Shown here piece by piece: positions 1 through 8,836 of a DNA stretch of 64,000 nucleotides. Origin of the DNA: Roseomonas sp. (GTDB lineage Bacteria > Pseudomonadota > Alphaproteobacteria > Acetobacterales > Acetobacteraceae); the NCBI GenBank assembly GCA_020249865.1, contig JADCEV010000025.1:1-64000 (forward strand), written 5' to 3'. A program made the translations under genes and the position numbers. The notes under the pieces are model-generated. The model saw nothing but the letters and a program-made list of their open reading frames with translations, searched no databases and had not been told where the DNA came from. Every line of letters begins with the position of its first letter. Positions within the stretch are counted from its first letter, which is position 1.

Positions 1-113
1 AAGCGCTTCCAATCGAAGCGGCTTTGCGCATTGGCTTGCCGCACAATGGCAGGCGCGCCAAGCAAGGCAGCGCCCGCGCCCAGTGCCTGACGGCGTGTGA
101 TCTGAATGGTCAT
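1..113 (-). CDS. Secreted substrate-binding protein, N-terminal fragment (truncated by window edge)
   Basis: Reverse-strand translation from ATG at 113: MTIQITRRQALGAGAALLGAPAIVRQANAQSRFDWKR..., a typical twin-arginine signal peptide of solute-binding receptors; too short to assign the family. Confidence 0.45.
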   Translation of the reverse strand, partial: MTIQITRRQALGAGAALLGAPAIVRQANAQSRFDWKR

Positions 114-207
114 GGTCCGGTCCCTCTCCCATTTTCCGGGCGGCTTCCGCGCCGCCCTGTTCCAGGCGTGATCCTTCACGCAACCGCGCCACACTGCAAG
201 CGGGGAA

Positions 208-771
208 TTACACGGCTTCCCGTCGCAGCGCTTCCAATACGCCAGGATCGGTGATCGGGCTGGTATCCCAGGGCGGCGGCGGGGGCGGGTCCAGACTCTC
301 AAACACCGTGGAGAGTTCGATATTCCCGGCATCGGCCGGGCGCGGATAAGGGGTCGGGTCCGGCGCGCCCGGTAGTTTGGGGCGACCAATGCCGATGAAA
401 AAATCCTCAAGCCCCGCCGGGATCAGCAGCCAGAGGAATCGGAAAGGATGCGCGCCATCATTGATGAAGCCATGGCGGATATGGGGAGGAGCGACCATGA
501 AGCTGCCGGTCGGGATGCGCCGCACCACGCCATCCAACCGCCCAAGCGCTTCGCCGGCTACCACCCAGAAAATCTCGGTCTGGGCCGGGTGGGCATGTTC
601 GCGGATTTTGCCAAGCGGCGGCAATTCCTGAAGCCCCGCCGAAAACCCCGCCGGCATGCCGGCAATGCGGGGGGAAGTCAGCACCTCAATCCAGCCATTG
701 GCCGGTTGCGGCTGCCAATGCTGCGCCCCGCCGCCCGGCGGGATCAGAACAAAACCACCGGAAGCGGACAT
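208..771 (-). CDS. Cupin-domain protein
   Basis: ORF with cupin-like pattern (PPLGKIREHAHPAQTEIFWVVAGEALGRLDGVVRRIPTGSFMVAPPHIRHGFINDG); start taken at internal Met MSASGGF. Confidence 0.7.
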   Translation of the reverse strand: MSASGGFVLIPPGGGAQHWQPQPANGWIEVLTSPRIAGMPAGFSAGLQELPPLGKIREHAHPAQTEIFWVVAGEALGRLDGVVRRIPTGSFMVAPPHIRHGFINDGAHPFRFLWLLIPAGLEDFFIGIGRPKLPGAPDPTPYPRPADAGNIELSTVFESLDPPPPPPWDTSPITDPGVLEALRREAV

Positions 772-782
772 GGGCGATCCTT

Positions 783-1751
783 TCAATGCAGGCGCGGGCG
801 CTTCAGGAATTGCACGCGATCAGCCGAGGTCACTGTCACATCCCGGCGCGATTTGCCGCGCCCCACCTGCAAATGAATATTCACCCCGGCCGGCCCCATG
901 GCCCAAATGGCGCGCCAGAAATCCGCCAATTCGCTGATCGCTGTGCCTTCCACCGCCAGGATGCGATCCCCGTTGCGCAGCCCCGCTGCCTCGGCCGGGC
1001 CACCAGGCGCGAGGGAGGCTACCGAAATCCCCTCCTCATCCTCGGTCGCGTAAAGCCCAAGCCAGGGGCGGGGCGGGCCAGAACGGCGGCCCTGGGTGAT
1101 CAATTCATCCAAAATGGCGGTCAGCTGATGCACGGGGATGACCATATTCAGGTCCAGGCGGCGGCCTTCCTCCCCCTGCTGCAAAATCAGGGAACCGATG
1201 CCAACCAGCTTGCCATCTGGGCCAAACAGCCCGGCGCCGCCCCAGGAAGGATGGGCGGGAGCCACAAACAGCGCGTCCTCCATCAGATATTCCCAATAAC
1301 CGGCGAAGGGCTGGCGCGCGACCAGCTTGCCCGCCACCGCATGGGAACGCCCGCCCGCCGCTGCCATTACCGTCGCCGCACCGATTTTGAGGTTTTCGCT
1401 ATCGCCCAGGGATGCGGGCTTGAGGGGAATTTTGCCCAGGGCCTGCACCAAGGCAAAACCAGTTTCCTGATCCACGGCCAGCGCATGGCCCGGCACGGCG
1501 CGGCCTTCAGCGGTGGTGATCCAGATGCTCTCGGCCTCGCTCACCAGATAGCCCACGGTCAGCACCAGCCCATCGCCAATCAGCACGCCGCTGCCTTCGC
1601 GTTCGGTGCCAAGTACCCGCGCGGTAAAGGCATCCGGCGGCACCTGGCTCCGCAAGCTGACCACGGCGCGATAGGCCTGATCCAGATCGAAGCCATGCTC
1701 CGTTGGGTCGGGCTGTAAATGCTCAGGAATGTCCCAGTCTTTCTCGGCCAT
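783..1751 (-). CDS. HtrA/DegP-like trypsin-fold protein with C-terminal PDZ domain; catalytic triad apparently lost
   Basis: GSGVLIGDGLVLTVGYLV...DQETGFALVQ...HPSWGGAGLFGPDGKLVGIGSLIL followed by PDZ (PRPWLGLYATEDEEGISVASLAPGGPAEAAGLRNGDRILAVEG). Confidence 0.75.
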   Translation of the reverse strand: MAEKDWDIPEHLQPDPTEHGFDLDQAYRAVVSLRSQVPPDAFTARVLGTEREGSGVLIGDGLVLTVGYLVSEAESIWITTAEGRAVPGHALAVDQETGFALVQALGKIPLKPASLGDSENLKIGAATVMAAAGGRSHAVAGKLVARQPFAGYWEYLMEDALFVAPAHPSWGGAGLFGPDGKLVGIGSLILQQGEEGRRLDLNMVIPVHQLTAILDELITQGRRSGPPRPWLGLYATEDEEGISVASLAPGGPAEAAGLRNGDRILAVEGTAISELADFWRAIWAMGPAGVNIHLQVGRGKSRRDVTVTSADRVQFLKRPRLH

Positions 1752-1872
1752 GATCTCTCGGGTCAATGCGTCAGCCTGTATATCATAGGCTTTGATACGG
1801 GTCAGGTTACAGGGTTTGGCAGCGGCGCCAAGGCCGGGCAAGATGAGGCATCTCATTCGGATGGGGGGAGAT

Positions 1873-2814
1873 ATGCTGCTGCGCTGGATGTTCTGCTGTG
1901 CCGTACTGGTCCTGGCGCCTTGGGTGTCGGCCCAGGCCTATCCCGAAAGGCCCATTCGCGTGATCGTGCCCTATGCGGCGGGGGGTGCGACCGATGTGGT
2001 GGCCCGCGTGCTGGCGGAAGCCATGGCGCCGATCCTGCCTCAGCCGCTTGTTATCGAAAATCGCGGCGGCGCCGGCGGCATGGTTGGGGCCGAAGTCGTG
2101 GCCCGCGCGCCCGCCGATGGCCATACGGTGCTGTTCAACAATACTGGCCATGCGGCCTTGCGCGTGCTGGTGCCCAATCCGCCGATTGATCCCATCACCA
2201 GCTTGCAGGCCATTGCCGTGTTGGCGGAATCACCCATCGTCATGCTGGTCGCCAATAATGTGCCGGCGAATAACTTGCGCGAATTCACCGCGCTTGCGCA
2301 GGCACGACCAGGGCAATTGGATTATGGCAGCTCCGGCGGTGGCGGCATTCTGCAAATGGCAGCGCTGCTTTATCTGAAGGCGACGGGCGTGCAGTTGAAT
2401 GAAGTGCCCTATCGCGGCGGTGCGCCAGCGACACTCGATCTTGCCGCCGGGCGCATTGCCATGATGTTCGACGCCGGGCTGACTGGGTTTCAGACCGCAC
2501 GCGGCAATCAGGCGCGTGCCTTTGCGGTGACGACGCCACAACGCAATGCCGCCAACCCCGATGTGCCGACCTGGCGCGAAGGCGGCGTGGATGCGGAAAT
2601 GAGCGTCTGGCAGGCTGTATTCGTGCCAAGCGCGACACCGCGCGACCGGCGGGACGTGCTGAATGCCGCCATCAACCGCGCCCTTGGCCAGGAAGCTTTG
2701 CGCAAGCGCTTGGGGGATTTGGGCGCTGACCGGATCCTCAGCCTGAATGTCGCCGAAAGCGAAGCCTATCTGGCCGCCGAGGTGACGCGCTGGGAAGCGC
2801 TGCTGAAGCGCTGA
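1873..2814 (+). CDS. Tripartite tricarboxylate transporter substrate-binding protein (Bug/TctC family)
   Basis: Signal peptide then AYPERPIRVIVPYAAGGATDVVARVLAEAM...VIENRGGAGGMVGAEVVARAPADGHT, hallmark TctC motifs. Confidence 0.9.
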   Translation: MLLRWMFCCAVLVLAPWVSAQAYPERPIRVIVPYAAGGATDVVARVLAEAMAPILPQPLVIENRGGAGGMVGAEVVARAPADGHTVLFNNTGHAALRVLVPNPPIDPITSLQAIAVLAESPIVMLVANNVPANNLREFTALAQARPGQLDYGSSGGGGILQMAALLYLKATGVQLNEVPYRGGAPATLDLAAGRIAMMFDAGLTGFQTARGNQARAFAVTTPQRNAANPDVPTWREGGVDAEMSVWQAVFVPSATPRDRRDVLNAAINRALGQEALRKRLGDLGADRILSLNVAESEAYLAAEVTRWEALLKR

Positions 2815-2817
2815 GCC

Positions 2818-3828
2818 ATGCCGGAACCTTTGCCAGAGGCCATCGCCGCCGGGCTTGTCGCCATGGGGCTTCTTGCCCCCGGCCAGCGGGCGCAGGGTGA
2901 GGCGCTGGCAGGCGGCGTTTCTTCCGATATCTGGCATCTGACACTGCCGGACGGGCGCGAGATTTGCGTCAAGCGCGCTTTGCCCAAGCTGAAGGTCGCC
3001 GCCGATTGGCGCGCGCCGGTGGTGCGCAATGTTTATGAAGCGCGCTGGCTGAAGGAGGCTGATCGCGCCTTGCCCGGCGCCGTGCCGAAACTGCTCGGCC
3101 AGGATGAGGCGACGGGCGCGCTGGCCATGGAATTCCTTTCGCCCGAGGATCATCCGGTCTGGAAAGCGCGGCTGCGTGATGGCCATGCGGATGTGGCGTT
3201 TGCGGGGGAAGTCGGGCGACGCATCACTGCCATTCATGCGCATGCCGCTGCGAATCCCAGTTTGGCTGAAGCCTTCCCAACGGATGAGATTTTCCACGCC
3301 ATCCGGCTGGAACCCTATTTGCTGGCAACCGCGCGCGCGCATTCTGATTTGGCGGCAATTTTGGAAGATATCGCGGCGGTCACGGCGCGCAGCAAACACA
3401 CTTTGGTGCATGGCGATGTCAGCCCAAAGAATATCCTCTGCGGCCCGGCGGGCCCGGTATTTCTGGATGCGGAATGTGCCTGGTGGGGCGACCCCGCTTT
3501 CGATCTTGCCTTTTGCCTCAATCACCTTTTGCTGAAATGCCTGTGGACGCCAAGTGCCAGCGCCGGCTTCATGGCGTGCTTTGAAGCGCTTTCGGCGCGC
3601 TATCTGGCCGGCATCACCTGGGAAGCGGCGGATGCACTGGAAGCGCGCGCGGCGCGGCTGCTGCCGGGGCTTTTCCTCGCGCGGGTGGACGGCAAGAGCC
3701 CGGTCGAATACCTGACCGAAGAAGATGACAAAAACCGCGTGCGCCGTGTGGCGCGCGCCTTATTGACCAAGCCCACGGATCGCCTGCTGGCGGTACGCGC
3801 GGCCTGGGGGGAAGAAATCGGCGCATGA
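2818..3828 (+). CDS. Aminoglycoside phosphotransferase (APH)-family kinase
   Basis: Kinase motifs LVHGDVSPKNIL and FLDAECAWWGDPAFDLAFCLNHLLLK. Confidence 0.85.
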   Translation: MPEPLPEAIAAGLVAMGLLAPGQRAQGEALAGGVSSDIWHLTLPDGREICVKRALPKLKVAADWRAPVVRNVYEARWLKEADRALPGAVPKLLGQDEATGALAMEFLSPEDHPVWKARLRDGHADVAFAGEVGRRITAIHAHAAANPSLAEAFPTDEIFHAIRLEPYLLATARAHSDLAAILEDIAAVTARSKHTLVHGDVSPKNILCGPAGPVFLDAECAWWGDPAFDLAFCLNHLLLKCLWTPSASAGFMACFEALSARYLAGITWEAADALEARAARLLPGLFLARVDGKSPVEYLTEEDDKNRVRRVARALLTKPTDRLLAVRAAWGEEIGA

Positions 3829-5114
3829 ACAGCACCATCATCACCGCCATTCATGGCCGCCGCGTTTGGGATAGCCGAGGCCGGCCCACCGTGGAGGCGG
3901 AAATCACGCTGGCCGGCGGCGCAACAGGCCGCGCCATTGCCCCCGCCGGCGCGAGTACCGGCAGTGGTGAGGCTTTGGACAAGCGCGATGGCGGCAGCGC
4001 CTTTGGCGGTTATGATGTGACAAGCGCGGTGGATGCCGTGAACCGCGAATTGGCCCCTGCCCTGCTTGGCATGGATGCGCGCGCGCAAGCCAGGCTGGAT
4101 GCGCGGCTGATTGCGCGCGATGGCACGCCGCAAAAAACGCGCCTGGGCGCCAATGCGACACTCGCCGTTTCCATGGCCGCCGCCCATGCCGCCGCCGCGG
4201 CTTCTGGTGTGCCGCTGTGGCGCTATTTGGGCGGTGATGCGCCCGATGTTTTGCCTTTGCCGCAAATCCAGATTCTGGGTGGCGGCGCCCATGCCGGGCG
4301 GCGCGTGGATATCCAGGATTTCCTGGTGATGTGCCCCGCTGCCTCCAGCTTTGCCGAGGCCTTGGATTGGACCGCTGAGGTCTATCGCGCCGCCGGTGCC
4401 ATCATGAAGCAGCGCGGGTTGTTGCAAGGGGTCGCCGATGAAGGTGGCTGGTGGCCCGCCTTCACCGCCAATGAACAGGCTTTGGAAACCCTTGTCGCCG
4501 CCATCGAAAAAGCGGGTTTCGCGCCAGGGCAGCAGGTGGCGATTGCGCTTGATATCGCCGCGACGGATTTCGGCAAGGGCGGGCGTTACAAGTTGGGTTT
4601 GGAAGGCCGCGAGCTCGGCACGGATGAGATGATCCGCATGTTGCTTGGCTGGATCGCGGCCTATCCGATCGCGTCCATCGAAGACCCGCTGGCCGAGGAT
4701 GACGCGGCGGGCTTTGCTGCCTTCACCCGCGAAGTGGGCGGGCGCATTCAGGTGGTAGGCGATGACTTCCTGGTGACGGATGCCGCGCGGGTGCGCCGCG
4801 CGGCGGCGATGGGTGCGGCTAATACCGTGCTGATCAAGCCAAACCAGCGCGGCACGCTGACGGAAACCAAAGCCGCCTGGGATGCCGCGCGGGAAGTGAG
4901 CTTCGCCGGTATTGTCAGCGCCCGGTCAGGCGAGACCGAGGACGTCACCATTGTCCACCTGGCGATGGGTTGGGGTGTCGGCCAATTGAAAGTCGGTTCC
5001 TTCGCGCGGTCTGAACGCATGGCGAAATGGAACGAAGCCTTGCGCGTGGAAGAAAGCCTGGGCGCGCGGGCACGCTTTGCCGGCGGCGCCCATCTTGGGC
5101 GGTCTCGGCCATGA
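3825..5114 (+). CDS. Divergent enolase (phosphopyruvate hydratase-like) paralogue
   Basis: Enolase signatures RGRPTVEAEI, GASTGSGEA, GGAHAGRRVDIQDFLV, DEGGWWPAF, LIKPNQRGTLTET, SARSGETED, FARSERMAKWNEALRVEE; start overlaps previous stop (ATGA). Confidence 0.85.
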   Translation: MNSTIITAIHGRRVWDSRGRPTVEAEITLAGGATGRAIAPAGASTGSGEALDKRDGGSAFGGYDVTSAVDAVNRELAPALLGMDARAQARLDARLIARDGTPQKTRLGANATLAVSMAAAHAAAAASGVPLWRYLGGDAPDVLPLPQIQILGGGAHAGRRVDIQDFLVMCPAASSFAEALDWTAEVYRAAGAIMKQRGLLQGVADEGGWWPAFTANEQALETLVAAIEKAGFAPGQQVAIALDIAATDFGKGGRYKLGLEGRELGTDEMIRMLLGWIAAYPIASIEDPLAEDDAAGFAAFTREVGGRIQVVGDDFLVTDAARVRRAAAMGAANTVLIKPNQRGTLTETKAAWDAAREVSFAGIVSARSGETEDVTIVHLAMGWGVGQLKVGSFARSERMAKWNEALRVEESLGARARFAGGAHLGRSRP

Positions 5115-6049
5115 AGGTGTTGCTGCATTATGATGCCGGGCCGGGTCTGGCGGCGCGTTTGGCAACCCTGCCTGGCATTGACCTGACCATCTGCCCGGAA
5201 GCCGATACCGCGCTGTACGCGCGCCTGCTGCCGGAGATTGAGGTGATCTGGCACGTTCTCCGCCCCATTACCGCCGCCGATATCGCCGCCGCGCCCAAGC
5301 TTCGCCTGATCCAGAAAATCGGTGTGGGCGTGAATACCATTGACCTGGAGGCCGCCCGCGCGCGCGGCATTGCCGTCTGCAATCTGCCGGGGACCAATAG
5401 CCGGGCGGTCGCGGAAATGACGCTGCTGCTGATGCTGGGCGCGCTTCGCCGCATTGCCTATTTCGATACTGAGACCCGCGCCGGGCGCGGCTGGTCCCAA
5501 CCGCCGGCCCTGCAGGATCATCTGTTTGAACTTGCCGGGCGCAAGGTGGGCTTGGTTGGCTATGGCGCGGTGCCGAAGCTGCTGGCCCCCATCCTGCAGG
5601 CCATGGGCTGTAAAATTTTGTATACGGCCCACGCCCCAAAGCCCGAGGCGCTTGGGACGTTTTTGCCGTTTGAAGCGCTTTTGGCAGAAGCCGATGTGGT
5701 ATCCCTCCATATCCCGGAAACGCCCGACACGCGCGGATTGCTCAATGGGGCGGCAATTGGCCGCATGAAGCCAGGCGCTGTGCTGGTGAATACCGCCCGT
5801 GGGGGCTTGGTGAATCAGGCAGCGCTGGCCGCGGCGCTGCGCTCAGGCCATTTGGCCGCAGCCGGGCTGGATGTTTTTGCGGCCGAGCCCTTGAATCCTG
5901 CCGACCCCTTGCTCGGCCTGCCCAATGTGGTGCTGGCGCCGCATGTCGCCTGGCTTTCCACCGGGACCTTCGCCCGGTCCTTCAGCATCGCAGCCGAGAA
6001 TTGCCAGCGACTCGCCAGCGGAGAGGCGCTTTTGCACCGCGTAGCCTAA
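5111..6049 (+). CDS. D-isomer-specific 2-hydroxyacid dehydrogenase
   Basis: KIGVGVNTIDLEAARARGIAVCNLPGTNSRAVAEMTLLLML...VNTARGGLVNQAALAAAL...GLDVFAAEPLNPADPLLGLPNVVLAPHVAW; ATGA overlap with upstream gene. Confidence 0.9.
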   Translation: MKVLLHYDAGPGLAARLATLPGIDLTICPEADTALYARLLPEIEVIWHVLRPITAADIAAAPKLRLIQKIGVGVNTIDLEAARARGIAVCNLPGTNSRAVAEMTLLLMLGALRRIAYFDTETRAGRGWSQPPALQDHLFELAGRKVGLVGYGAVPKLLAPILQAMGCKILYTAHAPKPEALGTFLPFEALLAEADVVSLHIPETPDTRGLLNGAAIGRMKPGAVLVNTARGGLVNQAALAAALRSGHLAAAGLDVFAAEPLNPADPLLGLPNVVLAPHVAWLSTGTFARSFSIAAENCQRLASGEALLHRVA

Positions 6050-6210
6050 GCAAGCGGCAGCAGTTTCATCGCCAGCGCAAAACGCCCATCAGTTGAAAAG
6101 AGCCCAAAAAATTCCCCCGTGCATTGAAAATCTCTAACATGAGCGTTTATTTTTCGGCACGGCACCTCTAAATCTTTCCAAAGTCTCTATCCTTCTGGTA
6201 ACTTTTAGGG

Positions 6211-8745
6211 ATGTCCAATTCCCTCGCCGATCTTGACCGCTTCAGATCGGATGCCTTTGAGCCGACGAATTTTCGTGACCGGGGCGCAACCGTCCCTTTC
6301 ACGACGCCTCTCTTGCTCAATGCGCGCATCCGTGGTGCCGCATCCGGACGCGGTTTTGAAATGGTGGTTGCCAATCCTTCGGGGGGCCGAGGCGCGCTGA
6401 TTTTGCCGTGGTCGGCGATGGTGGAAATCTGTTCGCCGACCCTTTTCGATCGGCATTTGTGGGAAAGCCTTGCCACAAGCAGCGATATCTCGCCCATCGG
6501 CATCAGGCATGAGGCTCAAAGACTGGCAACCTTGGGGCTTGCGGGGCGGCAAGCTGCCCTGGCGGCAAAGGATGCTCTGCGCAGGGAACAGGCAAGTCAG
6601 CGGATGGTCCGCGGCATGCTGCTTAAAAGCCTGATCGCGGTCACTGAAACAACAAACGAAGCCGCGACCCGCCCCGCTATGGAAGACGGCCCAGCCTTCA
6701 TGAAACGTGCCGAACGCGCCGTGGCGCGCGCGGCTGCTATCGCGAGAGTTGGACTTGCGGAATTCGCCGCTGATCTTGAAACACTCGCCGTGGCTTTGAG
6801 CGGCGCCCCCCCCGAAATGGAGGGCGAAGAGGCGCGGCTGCGGCAAATGATGTCTGAACTCAAAAGAATGGCAGATGAGATTACCGATTGGGTGGCTGAT
6901 GAACAGCAGGAAGCCGCGCATGTCATGGCAGCGAAGTTCGTGGTGGCGACGGCGCGCCAGACCCTGGAATGCGGTGAATTAGCCTTGGCGACTACGGATG
7001 CCCTGATCGCCGATCTCGGGAACCGCATACCGAAATGGCGTATCGACAAGGATAGCATTCTCGAAAGCGCGCGCGGGCCCGATTGGGTATTGGATGGTTG
7101 GAAAACACCCATGGCACTTTGGCAAGCAGCCGGCCCCAATCAGCGGCGCGCGGCGATATGGGAAATGGCCCTGATCGCGCCGATATTGCCGCGCGAAGCG
7201 AAAATCTGGCTCGGTGAAAAAGCCGATTGGCGCGATACGCCGCGGCGCATCACGCAGGTTGTGCGTGAAAGATCGGATTGGCGTAGCGGCAATACGATGG
7301 AAATGGTGGCGCGCAATGAAAACCTGATCGGCCTTTCAATCGCTTTTGAAAACCGCATTTCGCCAATGGTGCTGCGGCGCGAAAAAATCACCATGTCGCG
7401 CTGGAAGGGCGCGGCGGATGAAGGGCGTCGCGACAAAACTACGCTCAACATCAATCGCCCCAAAGACCAGTCGCCCAGTGGCAGCCAACACGAAGCAAAG
7501 CCGCCTACCGGCAAGACCAGCAAGCTAACCGAAACGCGCGCCTTGGGCGGCATGATCGAATCAGCTTCGGATCAGGCGCTTAACAAGATCGTGGCATTGG
7601 TGGATCGTAGCGGCAATGCCGAGATGCATGAGCGGCTTCTTGGACCTTCCTTGCGGCGCCTGAAGCGCCTGCGCCCGCCCCGGCCCGCAAGCCTGATGCG
7701 CCTGCTATTCATTCCGCTTGAGGGTGCCTTGATGGACCCGTTACAATGGCGGCGAACGGAAGGCCGAATCCCGCGTTCTGCGCTTGCCCCGCTGCTCGCA
7801 GCCGTTACCGCCAGGCTTGGACCGCAGATCGAAGCAGCAACGCTGCAGCTTCGCGGCGCTACCCTTGAAGATAGTAAACTTATTGAAACCGTTGCTGGTC
7901 CATTGTGGCAAGCAGCAGGCTCGGCGGTGCCGCGATTGGTGCATGATGCTGCCTGGTCGCGGGTTGGACTGGGGCAACCGGAATTTGAAGCCATCACAAG
8001 TCTTGCAGGCGCCCTATGGCGTCATGCTGGCCCGTTATGGGATGGCATGCAGCAGGTTGTCGGGGAATGCACGACGGAAGCCCTGCGCGCTGCCTTGATA
8101 GGCCCCGCCAATGAAAACAACACCGTATTTGCCGCCGCCATGAATGCACTTCTCCAGCGCTCCAGGCGACCTTCGGTCTTCGTTCCCCTGTTGCAGGATC
8201 TACCGGCCACAACACTACCAATCGTTGAGGATATTCTGAACAAATGGGTTGGCGCCACCCTGCCTGAATTGCTGGAGGAGGATCTTGCGACTGGCGCGCG
8301 CCTTGCCCGAGAGATCGGCCTCGTTATCATCGCCCTTGAAGATCTGCCGCGCATTACGGCAAAAACTGATGCCAAGGAGCTTGTCGCCCATCGGCGCAAT
8401 CTAGACCAATTCTGCCGCAATACCTATCGCGAGATTGTATCCGTGCACGTGATTCAGGCCTTGCTCGAATTGAAGGCAGATGATTTGGAAGGCATGGGGC
8501 ATATTGAAAGCATGGCGCGGACCGCGCGCATGTTGGAAGAGACCGGCAGGCGTTTTGTCATATCCAAACCCTATGAGGAAGTTCATGACGAATTCCGTAC
8601 CAGGATGGAGAACCGACTACAGGAGGAAACATCGTCCGCCGCGACATCAATGGAAGTGGCACGCATCGGCGAAATCCTCATTGGGCAGGAAGCCGCCGAC
8701 AGATTCGTGCCCCGCATCCGCCGACAAAGGCTCAGGAACCAGTGA
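6211..8745 (+). CDS. Tandem-array paralogue 1 (unknown family, 844 aa)
   Basis: Long ORF; shares FxxRGxxVPFTTPxLxxARxR, NPSGGxGxxxLPWxA, WVLDGWxxxxALW, DWRSGNTMEMVARNENLIG, LRPPRPASLMRLLFIPLEGALMD, LWRHAGPLW with the next three ORFs; no predicted signal peptide or TM stretch seen. Confidence 0.9.
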   Translation: MSNSLADLDRFRSDAFEPTNFRDRGATVPFTTPLLLNARIRGAASGRGFEMVVANPSGGRGALILPWSAMVEICSPTLFDRHLWESLATSSDISPIGIRHEAQRLATLGLAGRQAALAAKDALRREQASQRMVRGMLLKSLIAVTETTNEAATRPAMEDGPAFMKRAERAVARAAAIARVGLAEFAADLETLAVALSGAPPEMEGEEARLRQMMSELKRMADEITDWVADEQQEAAHVMAAKFVVATARQTLECGELALATTDALIADLGNRIPKWRIDKDSILESARGPDWVLDGWKTPMALWQAAGPNQRRAAIWEMALIAPILPREAKIWLGEKADWRDTPRRITQVVRERSDWRSGNTMEMVARNENLIGLSIAFENRISPMVLRREKITMSRWKGAADEGRRDKTTLNINRPKDQSPSGSQHEAKPPTGKTSKLTETRALGGMIESASDQALNKIVALVDRSGNAEMHERLLGPSLRRLKRLRPPRPASLMRLLFIPLEGALMDPLQWRRTEGRIPRSALAPLLAAVTARLGPQIEAATLQLRGATLEDSKLIETVAGPLWQAAGSAVPRLVHDAAWSRVGLGQPEFEAITSLAGALWRHAGPLWDGMQQVVGECTTEALRAALIGPANENNTVFAAAMNALLQRSRRPSVFVPLLQDLPATTLPIVEDILNKWVGATLPELLEEDLATGARLAREIGLVIIALEDLPRITAKTDAKELVAHRRNLDQFCRNTYREIVSVHVIQALLELKADDLEGMGHIESMARTARMLEETGRRFVISKPYEEVHDEFRTRMENRLQEETSSAATSMEVARIGEILIGQEAADRFVPRIRRQRLRNQ

Positions 8746-8836
8746 TGCCTCGCCAAAGCTACGCGGTCCGCACAAAGGCCAATGCGTTCTTCTATTCGCA
8801 GGCCATTGAACCACAAGCATCGCGGCACCACGCCCG

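Noticed and set aside
786-1718. 310-aa plus-strand ORF antisense to the HtrA-like gene
   Set aside because: Shadow ORF; the minus strand encodes a contiguous trypsin-fold plus PDZ protein.
2230-3525. 431-aa minus-strand ORF over TctC and APH kinase
   Set aside because: Antisense shadow ORF; opposite strand carries complete recognisable proteins in a coupled operon.
6205-6921. 238-aa minus-strand ORF over array paralogue 1
   Set aside because: Antisense; the plus-strand frame is supported by homology to three neighbours.
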